The notes beneath the pieces are model-generated. The model saw nothing but the letters and a program-made list of their open reading frames with translations. It was not told the origin of the DNA and did no database searches. This document shows positions 15,056-22,786 of a stretch of DNA of 64,000 nucleotides, one piece after another; position 1 is the stretch's first letter, and every line of letters begins with the position of its first letter. Location: positions 1 to 64,000 of the forward strand of contig JAEWVC010000091.1 of assembly GCA_023459275.1 (NCBI GenBank), in the 5' to 3' direction. The position numbers and the translations under genes are program-made. Source of the DNA: Bacillota bacterium (GTDB taxonomy: Bacteria; Bacillota; Clostridia; Christensenellales; Aristaeellaceae).

Positions 15056-16957
15056 TCAGGAACCGGCCGGAGCAGGTGCTTCGTCAGGTGCGGGGGAATC
15101 ATCTGCCGCATCCGGCCCGGCCGTTGCAGGCGCATCCTTAGATACAAGTTCCGGCGCGGGCGTACCAGTAGACGGCGCAGCAGGCGCAGGCGTTTGTGTT
15201 GGTTCCGGTGCCGTTTCCGGCGTAACCGCAGGTGTGGGCGCCGGCGTAGGCGTGGGTTCCGGCGTAACCGCAGGTGTGGGCGCCGGCGTAGGCGTGGGTT
15301 CCGGCGTAACCGCAAGTGTGGGCGCCGGTGTAGGCGTGGGTTCCGGCGTAACCGCAAGTGTGGGCGCCGGTGTAGGCGTGGGTTCCGGCGTAACCGCAGG
15401 CGTGGGCGCCGGTGTAGACACAGGCTCAGGTGTTGGTGTGGGCGCGGCAGACTGCTGCCTGGGCAATACCAGGGTAACGGTAGCGGTATGGTAGTACCTT
15501 TCCGTATATCTGCCGCTGTCCGCACTTATGGTGATATCCGTATAGGCCCGTTTGGTGGATACTGTGATGGTATTGCCGTCAGCACTGTAAACGGGGACCT
15601 GCCAAGTATTATTGTAGAAATAGACGAGGATATCGTCACTTTCTTCGCCTTTGGCCAGCGATATATTTTGAAGCTTGGCAATGCCGCTGCCGCTGCCGGT
15701 TGAACCGGCGGATTTGTACTTGATACTGCCATCATAGCAGTTCTGCGCCGACAGCTTTAAATAGAAGCCGCTAAACCATGACCGGTAATTCTGAAGCTGC
15801 TCCTTTGTAAAGCCCTCCGGGACCGTAAACACGGCATCAAAGTGAAGTTCACGTGCATGATTGTCCACGGACATATCAACGCTGGTGCAGCTTCCTTTAT
15901 AAATGCTTTGCCAGTCGGCTTTGTAAAAGGAAACTTTGTCATCAAATTCAAGGCCGGAAGAGGACTTGGAAATCACAACCGGTTCAGGATCAGGGGTTGA
16001 AGATGGTTCGGGAGTTTCCGCCGGAGTAGCCGTAGGTTCCGGTGCAGGCGTAGATGTAGGTTCCGGCGTAGGTTCTGGTGTAGGCGTAGGTGTGGGTTCC
16101 GGCGTAGGCACAGGTGTGGGGGTAGGCGCGGGTGTCGGGGAAGCAGTTTCCACAGCCATGCTATCCAGGTCCAAGCCAAGGGCACTTAACATCATGGCGC
16201 TTTGCTTGACTTGGCTTGGCAGCACCAGGGTAACCGTTGCCGTATGGTAATACTTATCCGTTGTATACCATGGTGCCTTGCTCAAATTAATGCCTATATT
16301 GGTATAGGCCCTTTTGGTGGTCAGGGTGACGGTGTTGCCGTTGGGGTCATAATCCGGCACTTGCCAATTATAGCCATAGAAATACAGCAGAATGTTATCG
16401 CTGCTTTGTCCGGAAGCAAGGCTGACATTTTGCAGCTGGGCTACGCCGTAACCGTTTCCGTTGCTGCTGTTGCCGGCACCTGAAACCGGCCCGGGATAAA
16501 GATTGGTAGCCGACAAACGGATTGTAAACCCGCTGAACCAATATCTGTTGTTCCGCAATTGCTCTTCTGTAAGGCCGTCGGGGATGGTGAATACCATATT
16601 GAAATCCATCTCATGCTTCACATTATCCACCGTCATGGACATGCTTGTCATATTGCCGTTATACAGGGTATTCCAGTTTCCGCCCACAAAGGTGCACTTA
16701 TTGCTAAACACAAGACCGTCGCCGGCCACGGGTGTAGATGTGGGTGTGGGGGTAGGCGTCGGTGTGGGGGTAGGCGTAGGAGTGGGCGTTGGAGTAGGCG
16801 TGGGTACCTGGCTCAAATCGGGAGAAATGCCAAGGTCCAGGGTATGGCTGGAAAAATAGCCGCTCAAACTGCCTGCGGAGAAGGACAGCAGGAAAAGAAC
16901 CGCCATCATCAGCGCGGCCAGACTCTTCAATCCGCGGTACGGTTTTTTTCCAAACAT
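15056..16957 (-). CDS. Large secreted two-domain surface protein with Pro-Thr linkers
   Basis: 633 residues from the ATG at 16957 (AAGGAGA upstream). The N-terminal signal LAALMMAVLFLLSFSAGSLS continues into GYFSS, echoing the GTLAxYT junction of the four smaller proteins of the operon, so the same SipW peptidase probably cleaves it. A (TP)n linker follows, then two homologous domains of about 170 residues each (MTVDNVKHEMDFNMVFTIP against MSVDNHARELHFDAVFTVP; YWFSGFTIRLSA against SWFSGFYLKLSA; KYYHTATVTLVLP against RYYHTATVTLVLP). They are separated and followed by Pro/Thr/Glu/Ala repeats. No sortase motif or membrane anchor was seen. It is probably an adhesin or matrix component; the fold resembles carbohydrate-binding or cohesin-like beta-sandwiches only in general terms. 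Confidence 0.85.
   Translation of the reverse strand: MFGKKPYRGLKSLAALMMAVLFLLSFSAGSLSGYFSSHTLDLGISPDLSQVPTPTPTPTPTPTPTPTPTPTPTSTPVAGDGLVFSNKCTFVGGNWNTLYNGNMTSMSMTVDNVKHEMDFNMVFTIPDGLTEEQLRNNRYWFSGFTIRLSATNLYPGPVSGAGNSSNGNGYGVAQLQNVSLASGQSSDNILLYFYGYNWQVPDYDPNGNTVTLTTKRAYTNIGINLSKAPWYTTDKYYHTATVTLVLPSQVKQSAMMLSALGLDLDSMAVETASPTPAPTPTPVPTPEPTPTPTPEPTPEPTSTPAPEPTATPAETPEPSSTPDPEPVVISKSSSGLEFDDKVSFYKADWQSIYKGSCTSVDMSVDNHARELHFDAVFTVPEGFTKEQLQNYRSWFSGFYLKLSAQNCYDGSIKYKSAGSTGSGSGIAKLQNISLAKGEESDDILVYFYNNTWQVPVYSADGNTITVSTKRAYTDITISADSGRYTERYYHTATVTLVLPRQQSAAPTPTPEPVSTPAPTPAVTPEPTPTPAPTLAVTPEPTPTPAPTLAVTPEPTPTPAPTPAVTPEPTPTPAPTPAVTPETAPEPTQTPAPAAPSTGTPAPELVSKDAPATAGPDAADDSPAPDEAPAPAGS
15215..15424. 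repeat. Five 42-bp tandem repeats inside the surface-protein gene
   Basis: The string ttccggcgtaaccgca recurs at 15215, 15257, 15299, 15341 and 15383, an exact 42-base period. It encodes 14-residue units of the type TPTPAPTLAVTPEP. The copies are almost identical, which suggests recent expansion and a copy number that may vary between strains. Confidence 0.9.
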
Positions 16958-16994
16958 CCTGTCTCTTCTCCTTCCTTGCGGATCCCGCATCCGC

Positions 16995-17552
16995 TTAATT
17001 GGTTGCTTCGGCTGTGACCACAAGCTTTACAGGGTACTGGGCTTTGCCGGCAGCTGCGGCTGTTTGTCCCGCGCTGCCGCCGCTGTCCTGCCACTGGGCG
17101 GTGAGCAGGTATTCCGCTGTCTTGCGGACACCCATCTTAAAACGGATTCCGCCCAGCGAAAGCTCGCCGGAGGTAACGGTGGCGATGGGGGAGCCGTTTT
17201 CATCGGCGGCATCATACAGCCTGAAAACCAGGCCGTCCATGGCGGAGATGGCCTGCGCCATGCCTTGGGAACAGATGCTTACGGTCATGTCATAATCACA
17301 GATACTGCTGGCGTCCGTCGCGTTTGTCAGGGTAAAACGGTACAGATCTTTGGCGGACTCGCCGGGTGCCAGCGCAAGGCCATCAAGGCTCAAATCATAA
17401 GAAACGGTCTTTTCGTTTGCTTTCAGGATCAGCACCCGGGTGGAGATCTGTCCGCGCAGTTCCACCGTCTGGGTATAGATGGCCAGCGTGCCTGTGGACA
17501 GAAGTGTCAAAAGGGTGATGGCGAGCAACAGCACCAATACGGTCTTTCGCAC
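16995..17552 (-). CDS. TasA/CalY-like secreted protein D
   Basis: 185 residues starting at a GTG (17550-17552) seven bases after AAGGAGG; upstream in-frame codons to 17588 overlap that site. The signal segment TVLVLLLAITLLTLLSTGTL is followed by AIYTQT, the junction typical of SipW substrates. The mature part has LALAPGESAKDLYRFTLTN, CDYDMTVSICSQGMAQAISA and GLVFRLYDAAD, matching the layout of the three paralogues upstream. It is probably a fibre or matrix subunit. It lies 37 bases before the large surface-protein gene. Confidence 0.8.
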   Translation of the reverse strand: MRKTVLVLLLAITLLTLLSTGTLAIYTQTVELRGQISTRVLILKANEKTVSYDLSLDGLALAPGESAKDLYRFTLTNATDASSICDYDMTVSICSQGMAQAISAMDGLVFRLYDAADENGSPIATVTSGELSLGGIRFKMGVRKTAEYLLTAQWQDSGGSAGQTAAAAGKAQYPVKLVVTAEATN

Positions 17553-17676
17553 AGGCAGGCCTCCTTCCTTACATGCAATCTTCCGCACCCCATTATTAGG
17601 TGGAAACGTTTTACGTTTGATCTATATGGCGGGCTTATGCCCGATTGTCTTCAAAACGGAAAGGGGATCGCATTGT

Positions 17677-18189
17677 TTACTGATACGCGGAAACGCGGAT
17701 GATGATCCGCGATGGATCAATTTGGGCTTCCTTCATTCCGCCCAGCAGGGCCATGTCCGCGCCTGTCCAGGTAAGGGTCAGCGTGTAGGTATCGCTGTCC
17801 GCCGCCGCTGCGGTCAATGTATTTCCGGAGCATTCAATGCTCCCCGTATCGGAGCTGGCCAGCAGAGTGCCGCCTAAGCGGAGTTCACCCTTCAGTTTGC
17901 CTGTTTCCGCAAGACTTGTGGGGAAAGTGATGGAGATCGCCGTATGAAGGGCGATTTGCGCCGTGCCGCCGCCATCATGGTTGGAAACCGTAAAGTCATA
18001 AGAAACGCTTTCGCCGGGTTTGATGCTCTTTTGCTGGCCGCCGCCCTCCGCAGTGAAGGCAAAATATTTGGGACCTACCCAGCCCCCGGAGTACAGATTG
18101 ATCTGCTTGACATATGCCGCCAGCGTAACGCCCAATAGGGAAACGGAGAGTGCAAGCGCCAGCAATACAAGAACCGACAGCCGTTTCAT
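17677..18189 (-). CDS. TasA/CalY-like secreted protein C
   Basis: 170 residues from the ATG at 18189 (AAGGAGGAG upstream). The signal segment LSVLVLLALALSVSLLGVTL leads into AAYVKQ. This junction is the most divergent of the set (VTLAAYV instead of GTLAxYT). The mature domain has SIKPGESVSYDFTVSNHDGG, IALHTAISITFP, KLKGELRLGGTLLAS and YTLTLTWTGAD. It shares the paralogous core with A, B and D. The gap of 124 bases to D contains only small dyads. Confidence 0.8.
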   Translation of the reverse strand: MKRLSVLVLLALALSVSLLGVTLAAYVKQINLYSGGWVGPKYFAFTAEGGGQQKSIKPGESVSYDFTVSNHDGGGTAQIALHTAISITFPTSLAETGKLKGELRLGGTLLASSDTGSIECSGNTLTAAAADSDTYTLTLTWTGADMALLGGMKEAQIDPSRIIIRVSAYQ

Positions 18190-18202
18190 GGCTCTCCTCC
18201 TT

Positions 18203-18745
18203 TCAGGATACATGCTGGGTTCCCCGCACATACAGGGTCAGGGGAAGCACGGTCTTGCCCGAGGTGATGAGCTGCCGGGCGCTGTCGCTGTCGGCCCACT
18301 CAAAAGAGAGTATAAAGTGCTTTGCACCGGATTCGCCGGCTGAAAAGGCCAGGGGCTTGCTATAGCTCAGCACCCCGGAGGAGCTGGCCTGCGCCACGGC
18401 AGTATACCCGGAGCCTGAGTCTGCAAGCAGCCGGACCGAAATGCCGGGAAGAGCGTCGTACAGGTTTGAAAAATCGCCCTGGACCATCAGATCCATATCC
18501 ACCTCGGCCACCTCGCCGTCATCGTCCGAGTTGGCCACGTCGAAATAGTAGGATACCATTTCACCGGGAGCGATCTTCAGATCAAATTCACTCTGGGCGC
18601 CCTGGTCAACACTCAGCGCAAATTTTTTAGCAGAAATATCCAGCACGGCCAGGTCGGCCGTGCTGGTATATACTGCCAATGTGCCCGCGCTCAGGGAAGT
18701 GACAATCATCAGCAGCAGAGCAGCAACGATCAGTGTGCGCTTCAT
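18203..18745 (-). CDS. TasA/CalY-like secreted protein B
   Basis: 180 residues from the ATG at 18745 (GGAGGG upstream). The signal segment TLIVAALLLMIVTSLSAGTL is followed by AVYTSTADL. The core has FDLKIAPGEMVSYYFDVANS, VAEVDMDLMVQGDFSNLYDA, ISVRLLAD and FILSFEWADSD. It is very acidic after cleavage. Thirteen bases separate it from C. As with TasA-family proteins, extracellular assembly into fibres is a plausible but unproven role. Confidence 0.82.
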   Translation of the reverse strand: MKRTLIVAALLLMIVTSLSAGTLAVYTSTADLAVLDISAKKFALSVDQGAQSEFDLKIAPGEMVSYYFDVANSDDDGEVAEVDMDLMVQGDFSNLYDALPGISVRLLADSGSGYTAVAQASSSGVLSYSKPLAFSAGESGAKHFILSFEWADSDSARQLITSGKTVLPLTLYVRGTQHVS

Positions 18746-18811
18746 GTCAAATCCCTCCTTCATCTGTGGCAGGCGCCGTTTTGGCCGGCCGTTAGACTAT
18801 AAGATCCGATG

Positions 18812-19363
18812 TTATCTGGTGCTCTGGGCCGCGGTGACTTTGATGCTGAAGGATTGTGCGGAGGGTGTTTCGCCGCTGGTGGTCTGGCTGGTGTTGTCCG
18901 TGTCTGTCCAGGTAAGGGTCAGTTTGTACTCCCAGGTGGTATTGCTGTTGGCGTTCATAAGATCTCCGGTAAAGGTGAAGCTGCCGGTGGTATCGGCCTT
19001 TGCTACGGACCAGTCTGCTTCGGGAGTGCCCCTGAGCCGCCTGTACAGCGTTGCCTGCAGGCCTTTCATCTGGGCCATGGGAGCCGAATAGTCCACCACG
19101 ATGGTGTGGTCCAGGGGGATTTCAGCCACGGCCGATCCATCGGCGTTGCTGACGGTGAACAGGTAGTCCTGGGACTCGGTGGGCGCCAGCTTGACATTCG
19201 CCGCAAAGCTCTGGTTGCCCGCTGTGGTGAAGATGTACTTCTTCGCCTGCACGTTGTTGCCGTCCCAGGTTTCCGTGGTGGTGTAGATTGCCAGGGTTCC
19301 GGCCGTGAGAGAGGTGACGATCGCCAGCGCCAGGAAGGTGAGCAAGAGATACTTCCGCTTCAT
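18812..19363 (-). CDS. TasA/CalY-like secreted protein A, first gene after the riboswitch
   Basis: 183 residues from the ATG at 19363, ten bases after AAGGAG; upstream codons to 19510 lie in the riboswitch and terminator and are not coding. The signal segment YLLLTFLALAIVTSLTAGTL precedes AIYTTTETW. The mature core has VKLAPTESQDYLFTVSNADG, VAEIPLDHTIVVDYSAPM, LQATLYRRLRG and YKLTLTWTDTD. First and probably most strongly expressed of the four paralogues, hence the best candidate for the major subunit. Confidence 0.85.
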   Translation of the reverse strand: MKRKYLLLTFLALAIVTSLTAGTLAIYTTTETWDGNNVQAKKYIFTTAGNQSFAANVKLAPTESQDYLFTVSNADGSAVAEIPLDHTIVVDYSAPMAQMKGLQATLYRRLRGTPEADWSVAKADTTGSFTFTGDLMNANSNTTWEYKLTLTWTDTDNTSQTTSGETPSAQSFSIKVTAAQSTR

Positions 19364-19381
19364 TGGTATCCAACTCCTTGC

Positions 19382-19425
19382 AAAAAAAATTAGACCCGCC
19401 TCGCTATTTTTAGCATGAGGGGTGG
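19382..19425 (-). terminator. Riboswitch expression platform: intrinsic terminator
   Basis: On the minus strand an imperfect stem (ACCCCUC...AUGCUA paired with UAGC...GAGG.GGGU) with a short A-rich loop runs into eight U residues (complement of 19382-19389), about 20 bases before the start of gene A. It begins right at the end of the aptamer, as in transcriptional riboswitches. Confidence 0.8.
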
Positions 19426-19426
19426 G

Positions 19427-19513
19427 AACTGGCTGCCATACCTGCCGACCGGCGAGGTTTAGGCCCTGTAGCTTTGCGTCACAGCCTTTCGGCTGCTTTG
19501 CCCTGAGCACACC
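19427..19513 (-). promoter_or_regulatory. Cyclic di-GMP-I (GEMM-I) riboswitch aptamer
   Basis: Minus-strand RNA shows, in order, CAGGGCAAAGC, a short hairpin closed by the GAAA tetraloop in AGCCGAAAGGCU, the conserved GUGACGCAAAGC, GGGCCUAAACC with the tetraloop receptor, and GUAUGGCAGCCAG. These are the signature blocks of the c-di-GMP-I class in the correct order and spacing. The ligand is the biofilm/motility second messenger c-di-GMP. The downstream terminator overlaps the 3' flank (CCCACC), part of which can also pair with GGUG before the aptamer, so ligand binding may block termination (ON switch). The sign is inferred. Confidence 0.9.
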
Positions 19514-19536
19514 ACGAGGTGGATCTTTGTAGGCGC

Positions 19537-19565
19537 AGTATAAGGGATCCTGGTTTTTTTGTCAA
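19537..19565 (-). promoter_or_regulatory. Consensus promoter of the TasA-like operon
   Basis: Minus strand TTGACA (19560-19565), 17 bases, TATACT (19537-19542). Transcription starts near 19530, about 17 bases before the riboswitch aptamer, so the operon initiates constitutively and is gated by the RNA. Confidence 0.88.
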
Positions 19566-19611
19566 TAGCTTTTTTTACAATTATGTTAATATTTTTTACA
19601 AAATTACAAAA

Positions 19612-21072
19612 TTATGATTTCTCCTGAGAAATACTGCGGAAAAAACGCATCATAGGCTCGTAGAAGAAAATCAAGAAAGTAGGGATTAGCAGCAGGATCA
19701 GCCGGCCCAGGATGGTATTGGCAAAGAGGATCACCGCGCCAAACCAGCGGTTGTTCCCTGTGTGTACGCCATATACTTGTTCCCGGTGAATGGTTTGCGC
19801 CGCCATACCGCGGTACCGCTCGTCCACATAGTTCAGAATGTCTACCTGGAGGCTGCCGTTTTTTTCACCCGTGGCCTCGTCCGTCACATATTCCAGCAGG
19901 CTTGCCACGCAGACCGTGCCCGCATCGTCCTTGAACAGGAGGATTTCTCCCGGCGCAAGCTCCGATGTTTTGTCCACCTTTTGGAAAAAGGCGACGTCGT
20001 TGAGCATGATGGCGGGCTCCATGGTGGAGGATTGGAACACGTAGGGGATGGTGCCGTAGATGGAGGTTTCCCGTTCCGGAGAGGCGTAGCCGAAAGCCAG
20101 CACCAGCACATTGGTGCCCAGCATGGCAACGATGGCGGCAATGATGGCGATGCTTGTGAGGATGGAGGGGAGGTTCCACTTTTTCTTGACGAGCATCAGG
20201 TCGGCGGATGCCTCCATGGACTGCTTTTTCTTTTTTGTGTCCGCGCTGCTCAAAACAAGGGTGCCCGGCGCTTTTTTTACAAGGGCGGGCAGGTACTTTA
20301 AAAGCGGTGGGTTGTAAACCCTGGCCAGCTGGTTGCCCCTGACCAGGCAGACGGCGACGCAGGCAAGGATCAACACGGCCGAGGAGGCCATGAAAATGCT
20401 TTGCGTGGTATCGAACATGTTGGACAGATCACCCATCAGCGTCCTGTCGGCCAGAATGGAGTAATACCTGGTGGCCGCCTTGAAGATTACCAGCCCCACG
20501 GCCAGCAGGGCCACCACATAGCGCGCGTTCAGCACGTCCTTCATAAACAGGGAAGCGGCCAGGGATACCGACGCCACCAGGACGATGTCGATAAGCCCCA
20601 TGATGTACATGGACAGGAGATAGTTGAGCACCAGGGGGAATTTCAAAAAGGAGGAGAGGAAGATGGTGGCGATGTAGCCCACGGTATAGATGAACGCCTG
20701 GGAAAGGATGCGGGCCGCCAGCTTGGCCATCACCAGCCGGGTAGGGTGATAACCCATCTGCACCAAGGTATACCAGCGGTTGCGTATCACTTCAATAAAG
20801 GTCATGTATTCGTAATGCATGATATAAAAGACCACATTGAATACCAGGGCCACCGTAAGGTAGATGTACAGCGTGGAAAAGTAGCTGGCCATCATCAGCT
20901 GCGGCACCACATCGCTCAAAACGCTTTGCTGAAGCGTTTGCAGGCTGAAATAAAGGGCAAAGGACAAAAGCCCCAGGAACACGCCCAGAGAAATTTGCCG
21001 CTTTCGCGAAAATTGCTGCTGCATGTAGGAACTGCGGAATTCTTTTCGCATGAAATTGGTGTTATAGATCAT
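19612..21072 (-). CDS. Permease fused to a degenerate SipW-like signal-peptidase domain
   Basis: 486 residues from the ATG at 21072 (GGGGAGGTG upstream; overlaps the ATPase-like gene by 11 bases). Residues 1-245 hold about six membrane helices in an ABC-2-permease-like pattern. A Lys-rich linker (KKKKQ, about 280) follows. Residues 305-470 look like a whole S26B peptidase: a membrane helix (ILTSIAIIAAIVAMLGTNVL), the box QSSTMEPAI (347-355), a beta-rich segment and a final helix. The catalytic Ser expected before Met is Thr350, and the expected THR(I/V) histidine motif is replaced by TVCVASLLEY, so peptidase activity is probably lost. It may be a scaffold or export partner of SipW. Confidence 0.8.
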   Translation of the reverse strand: MIYNTNFMRKEFRSSYMQQQFSRKRQISLGVFLGLLSFALYFSLQTLQQSVLSDVVPQLMMASYFSTLYIYLTVALVFNVVFYIMHYEYMTFIEVIRNRWYTLVQMGYHPTRLVMAKLAARILSQAFIYTVGYIATIFLSSFLKFPLVLNYLLSMYIMGLIDIVLVASVSLAASLFMKDVLNARYVVALLAVGLVIFKAATRYYSILADRTLMGDLSNMFDTTQSIFMASSAVLILACVAVCLVRGNQLARVYNPPLLKYLPALVKKAPGTLVLSSADTKKKKQSMEASADLMLVKKKWNLPSILTSIAIIAAIVAMLGTNVLVLAFGYASPERETSIYGTIPYVFQSSTMEPAIMLNDVAFFQKVDKTSELAPGEILLFKDDAGTVCVASLLEYVTDEATGEKNGSLQVDILNYVDERYRGMAAQTIHREQVYGVHTGNNRWFGAVILFANTILGRLILLLIPTFLIFFYEPMMRFFRSISQEKS

Positions 21073-22057
21073 GGCCGCTGAGCACCTCCCCGTACGCATT
21101 TTTCAGCCGCTTCTGGCTGACTGCAACGGATTCTACCGGGATACCCGCCTTGATGAGGGCCGCAAACAAATCGGCCTGGGTAATGGGCACCGGCCTGTAA
21201 TCGTAGATGTGGATGGCTGATGGAAGCACTTTCAGGGTAAGCTCGGGGAAGGACTTGGCAAGCACATCGCACAGGGCCTGCGGCTCGCCGGAAGCAAGCA
21301 TGAAGATCCGCTTGTCCAGGCGGGAAAGCATCTCCTCCATGGTGCCGCTGTGGCGGATCGTCCCATTCAGCAAAAAGGCGGTATGGGTGCAGGCTTCCTG
21401 CACCATGTCGCAGTCCCGGCTGGCGATCACCACCGCCCCGCCGCGCTTTGTGATGACCTTGGCGATGCCCTTGATCCCGCCGGACAGCCGCTGGTCAAAC
21501 TCCAATTGGCTCACGGAGAAGATCACCAGAAGCGCACTGGAAAAGCAGGCGGCCATCAGGCTGATCACGGCCTTTTGCGGTCTGGTAAGGTACTTGATGG
21601 GTACAAGCGTCATGTAGTACAGCCCCGTATCCAGCAGCAGCCGGAGAATATCCGCCTGCCGCTGGCGGGCGGGCATACCTGAATGCGCGGTGATGAACAT
21701 CAGGTACTCCAGGGTGTTCATATTGGGGAAGACGGAATCACCGTCAGAAATGTAAAAGACATGGGGCAGGATCCGGCGCTTTTTGCGCATCATGCCCCGC
21801 TCCACCAGCACCACGCGGCCGCTTCCATAGGGGCGGACGCAGCCGATGATTTCCGTCAAAAGTTCCAGTTCAAACGGCTCTTCGCCCAAAATTCCCCAGC
21901 ATTCACCGCGTTTTACCTCCAGATCGATGCCCTTGAGCACCTGGTCCTGGGCACCGTCGGCGAAGCTGTATACCTCCATGGAACTCAAAGCGGATGCCTG
22001 GACGATGTATGTTTTGGGGTCTGGCACCGCCTGCATGGCTGTGTTGCGTTTGAGCAT
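21062..22057 (-). CDS. ABC-ATPase-like protein with all catalytic motifs lost
   Basis: 331 residues with overall ABC-ATPase layout (VLKGIDLEVKRGECWGILGE, later AVVIASRDCDMVQEA and LLNGTIRHSGTMEEM). Every functional motif is changed. The Walker A region GILGEEPFELELL (55-67) lacks the Gly-Lys-Ser/Thr. The signature LSGGQ is LTRPQ (157-161). The Walker B DE pair is absent in LLVIFSVSQLEFD. The switch histidine is Arg214. An extra C-terminal domain covers about 245-331. It is therefore a probable non-hydrolysing pseudo-ATPase, perhaps a structural partner of the permease it overlaps. GGAAGGAGG precedes the ATG. Confidence 0.82.
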   Translation of the reverse strand: MLKRNTAMQAVPDPKTYIVQASALSSMEVYSFADGAQDQVLKGIDLEVKRGECWGILGEEPFELELLTEIIGCVRPYGSGRVVLVERGMMRKKRRILPHVFYISDGDSVFPNMNTLEYLMFITAHSGMPARQRQADILRLLLDTGLYYMTLVPIKYLTRPQKAVISLMAACFSSALLVIFSVSQLEFDQRLSGGIKGIAKVITKRGGAVVIASRDCDMVQEACTHTAFLLNGTIRHSGTMEEMLSRLDKRIFMLASGEPQALCDVLAKSFPELTLKVLPSAIHIYDYRPVPITQADLFAALIKAGIPVESVAVSQKRLKNAYGEVLSGHDL

Positions 22058-22075
22058 GCTTCCGCCTCCTTCCGC

Positions 22076-22615
22076 CTACCGGCCTAACAGGTTGAGGGAA
22101 AAATGCCAGATCACGATGCCGCGCACGTTTTCCCTTTCCACAAGCCATGGGTCGGCGGAGTTGTCGGGGTTGTCGCCCTGGGTTTGATAACGCGTCACGC
22201 CGTCCTTTCCCACAACGGTCTGCGTGATGCGGTGGGTGATGACAGCCGATTCGTGGGCATAGGTGACAATGTCGCCCACGGACAGGGTATCGCCGTCATG
22301 AAGCTCCCGTACGACAATGGTGCAGCCGATAGGCAGCGTCGGGATCATGCTGCCCGTTTCCACCACATACATCTGATATCCAAAAAGCGCGGGCACATTT
22401 CCGGTGAGCTTGGCCAGCCATACCTTTCCCAGCATAAAAAGCAGGGACGCCAAAAGCACGCCGTAGATCACCCTTCTGACGATCATTCCCGGCGTTGCTT
22501 TTTTCTTGCTCCCCTTATTCGCTTTTTTGTCCTGCTTATCCGTGCTTTCAAGGGTCTGTTGAAGCAACTGCTCCACGTCCTCCCTTGATGTGTACATCTG
22601 ATAATTCTCCTGCAC
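22076..22615 (-). CDS. sipW: SipW-type signal peptidase I
   Basis: Archaeal/ER-type signal peptidase that would cleave the TasA-like precursors. 179 residues from a GTG at 22615 (GGGAG upstream); an ATG at 22597 with AGGAG upstream is an equally good start. A Lys-rich cytoplasmic tail (about 28-42) precedes a membrane helix (VIYGVLLASLLFMLGKVWLA, 49-68). Ser89 in ETGSMIPTL, His128 in VITHRIT and the Asp box GDNPDNSAD (147-155) are intact. Unlike many SipW proteins it lacks a C-terminal membrane helix, ending WHFSLNLLGR. Eighteen bases separate it from the pseudo-ATPase gene. Confidence 0.9.
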   Translation of the reverse strand: MQENYQMYTSREDVEQLLQQTLESTDKQDKKANKGSKKKATPGMIVRRVIYGVLLASLLFMLGKVWLAKLTGNVPALFGYQMYVVETGSMIPTLPIGCTIVVRELHDGDTLSVGDIVTYAHESAVITHRITQTVVGKDGVTRYQTQGDNPDNSADPWLVERENVRGIVIWHFSLNLLGR

Positions 22616-22643
22616 GGTTTCCGCTCCCTATCATTTTTTGGCT

Positions 22644-22672
22644 ATTGTAGCACATACCTATGGATAGGACAA
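22644..22672 (-). promoter_or_regulatory. Promoter of the sipW operon
   Basis: Minus strand TTGTCC (22667-22672), 17 bases, TACAAT (22644-22649). The leader is about 25 bases with no riboswitch, so the machinery genes are not under direct c-di-GMP RNA control. Confidence 0.75.
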
Positions 22673-22751
22673 GGTATCCGGCTGTTTTCCAAGGCCAGCC
22701 GACCATAACAAAGGCGCAAGCGTTTGCTTCTGCAATTAAAAAAGCGGGACG

Positions 22752-22780
22752 TTGACAAACGATTGCATGTGTGATATGGT
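22752..22780 (+). promoter_or_regulatory. Promoter of the galactosidase operon
   Basis: TTGACA (22752-22757), 17 bases, TATGGT (22775-22780), pointing to the gene at 22966. Confidence 0.7.
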
Positions 22781-22786
22781 CTGAAT

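Noticed and set aside
15215..15424. Regular repeats that could suggest a CRISPR array
   Set aside because: No spacers; the units are contiguous, in frame and encode Pro/Thr repeats.
19364..19510. Upstream extension of the first TasA-like gene to 19510
   Set aside because: The stretch is the riboswitch and terminator; the ATG at 19363 has the ribosome site and signal peptide.
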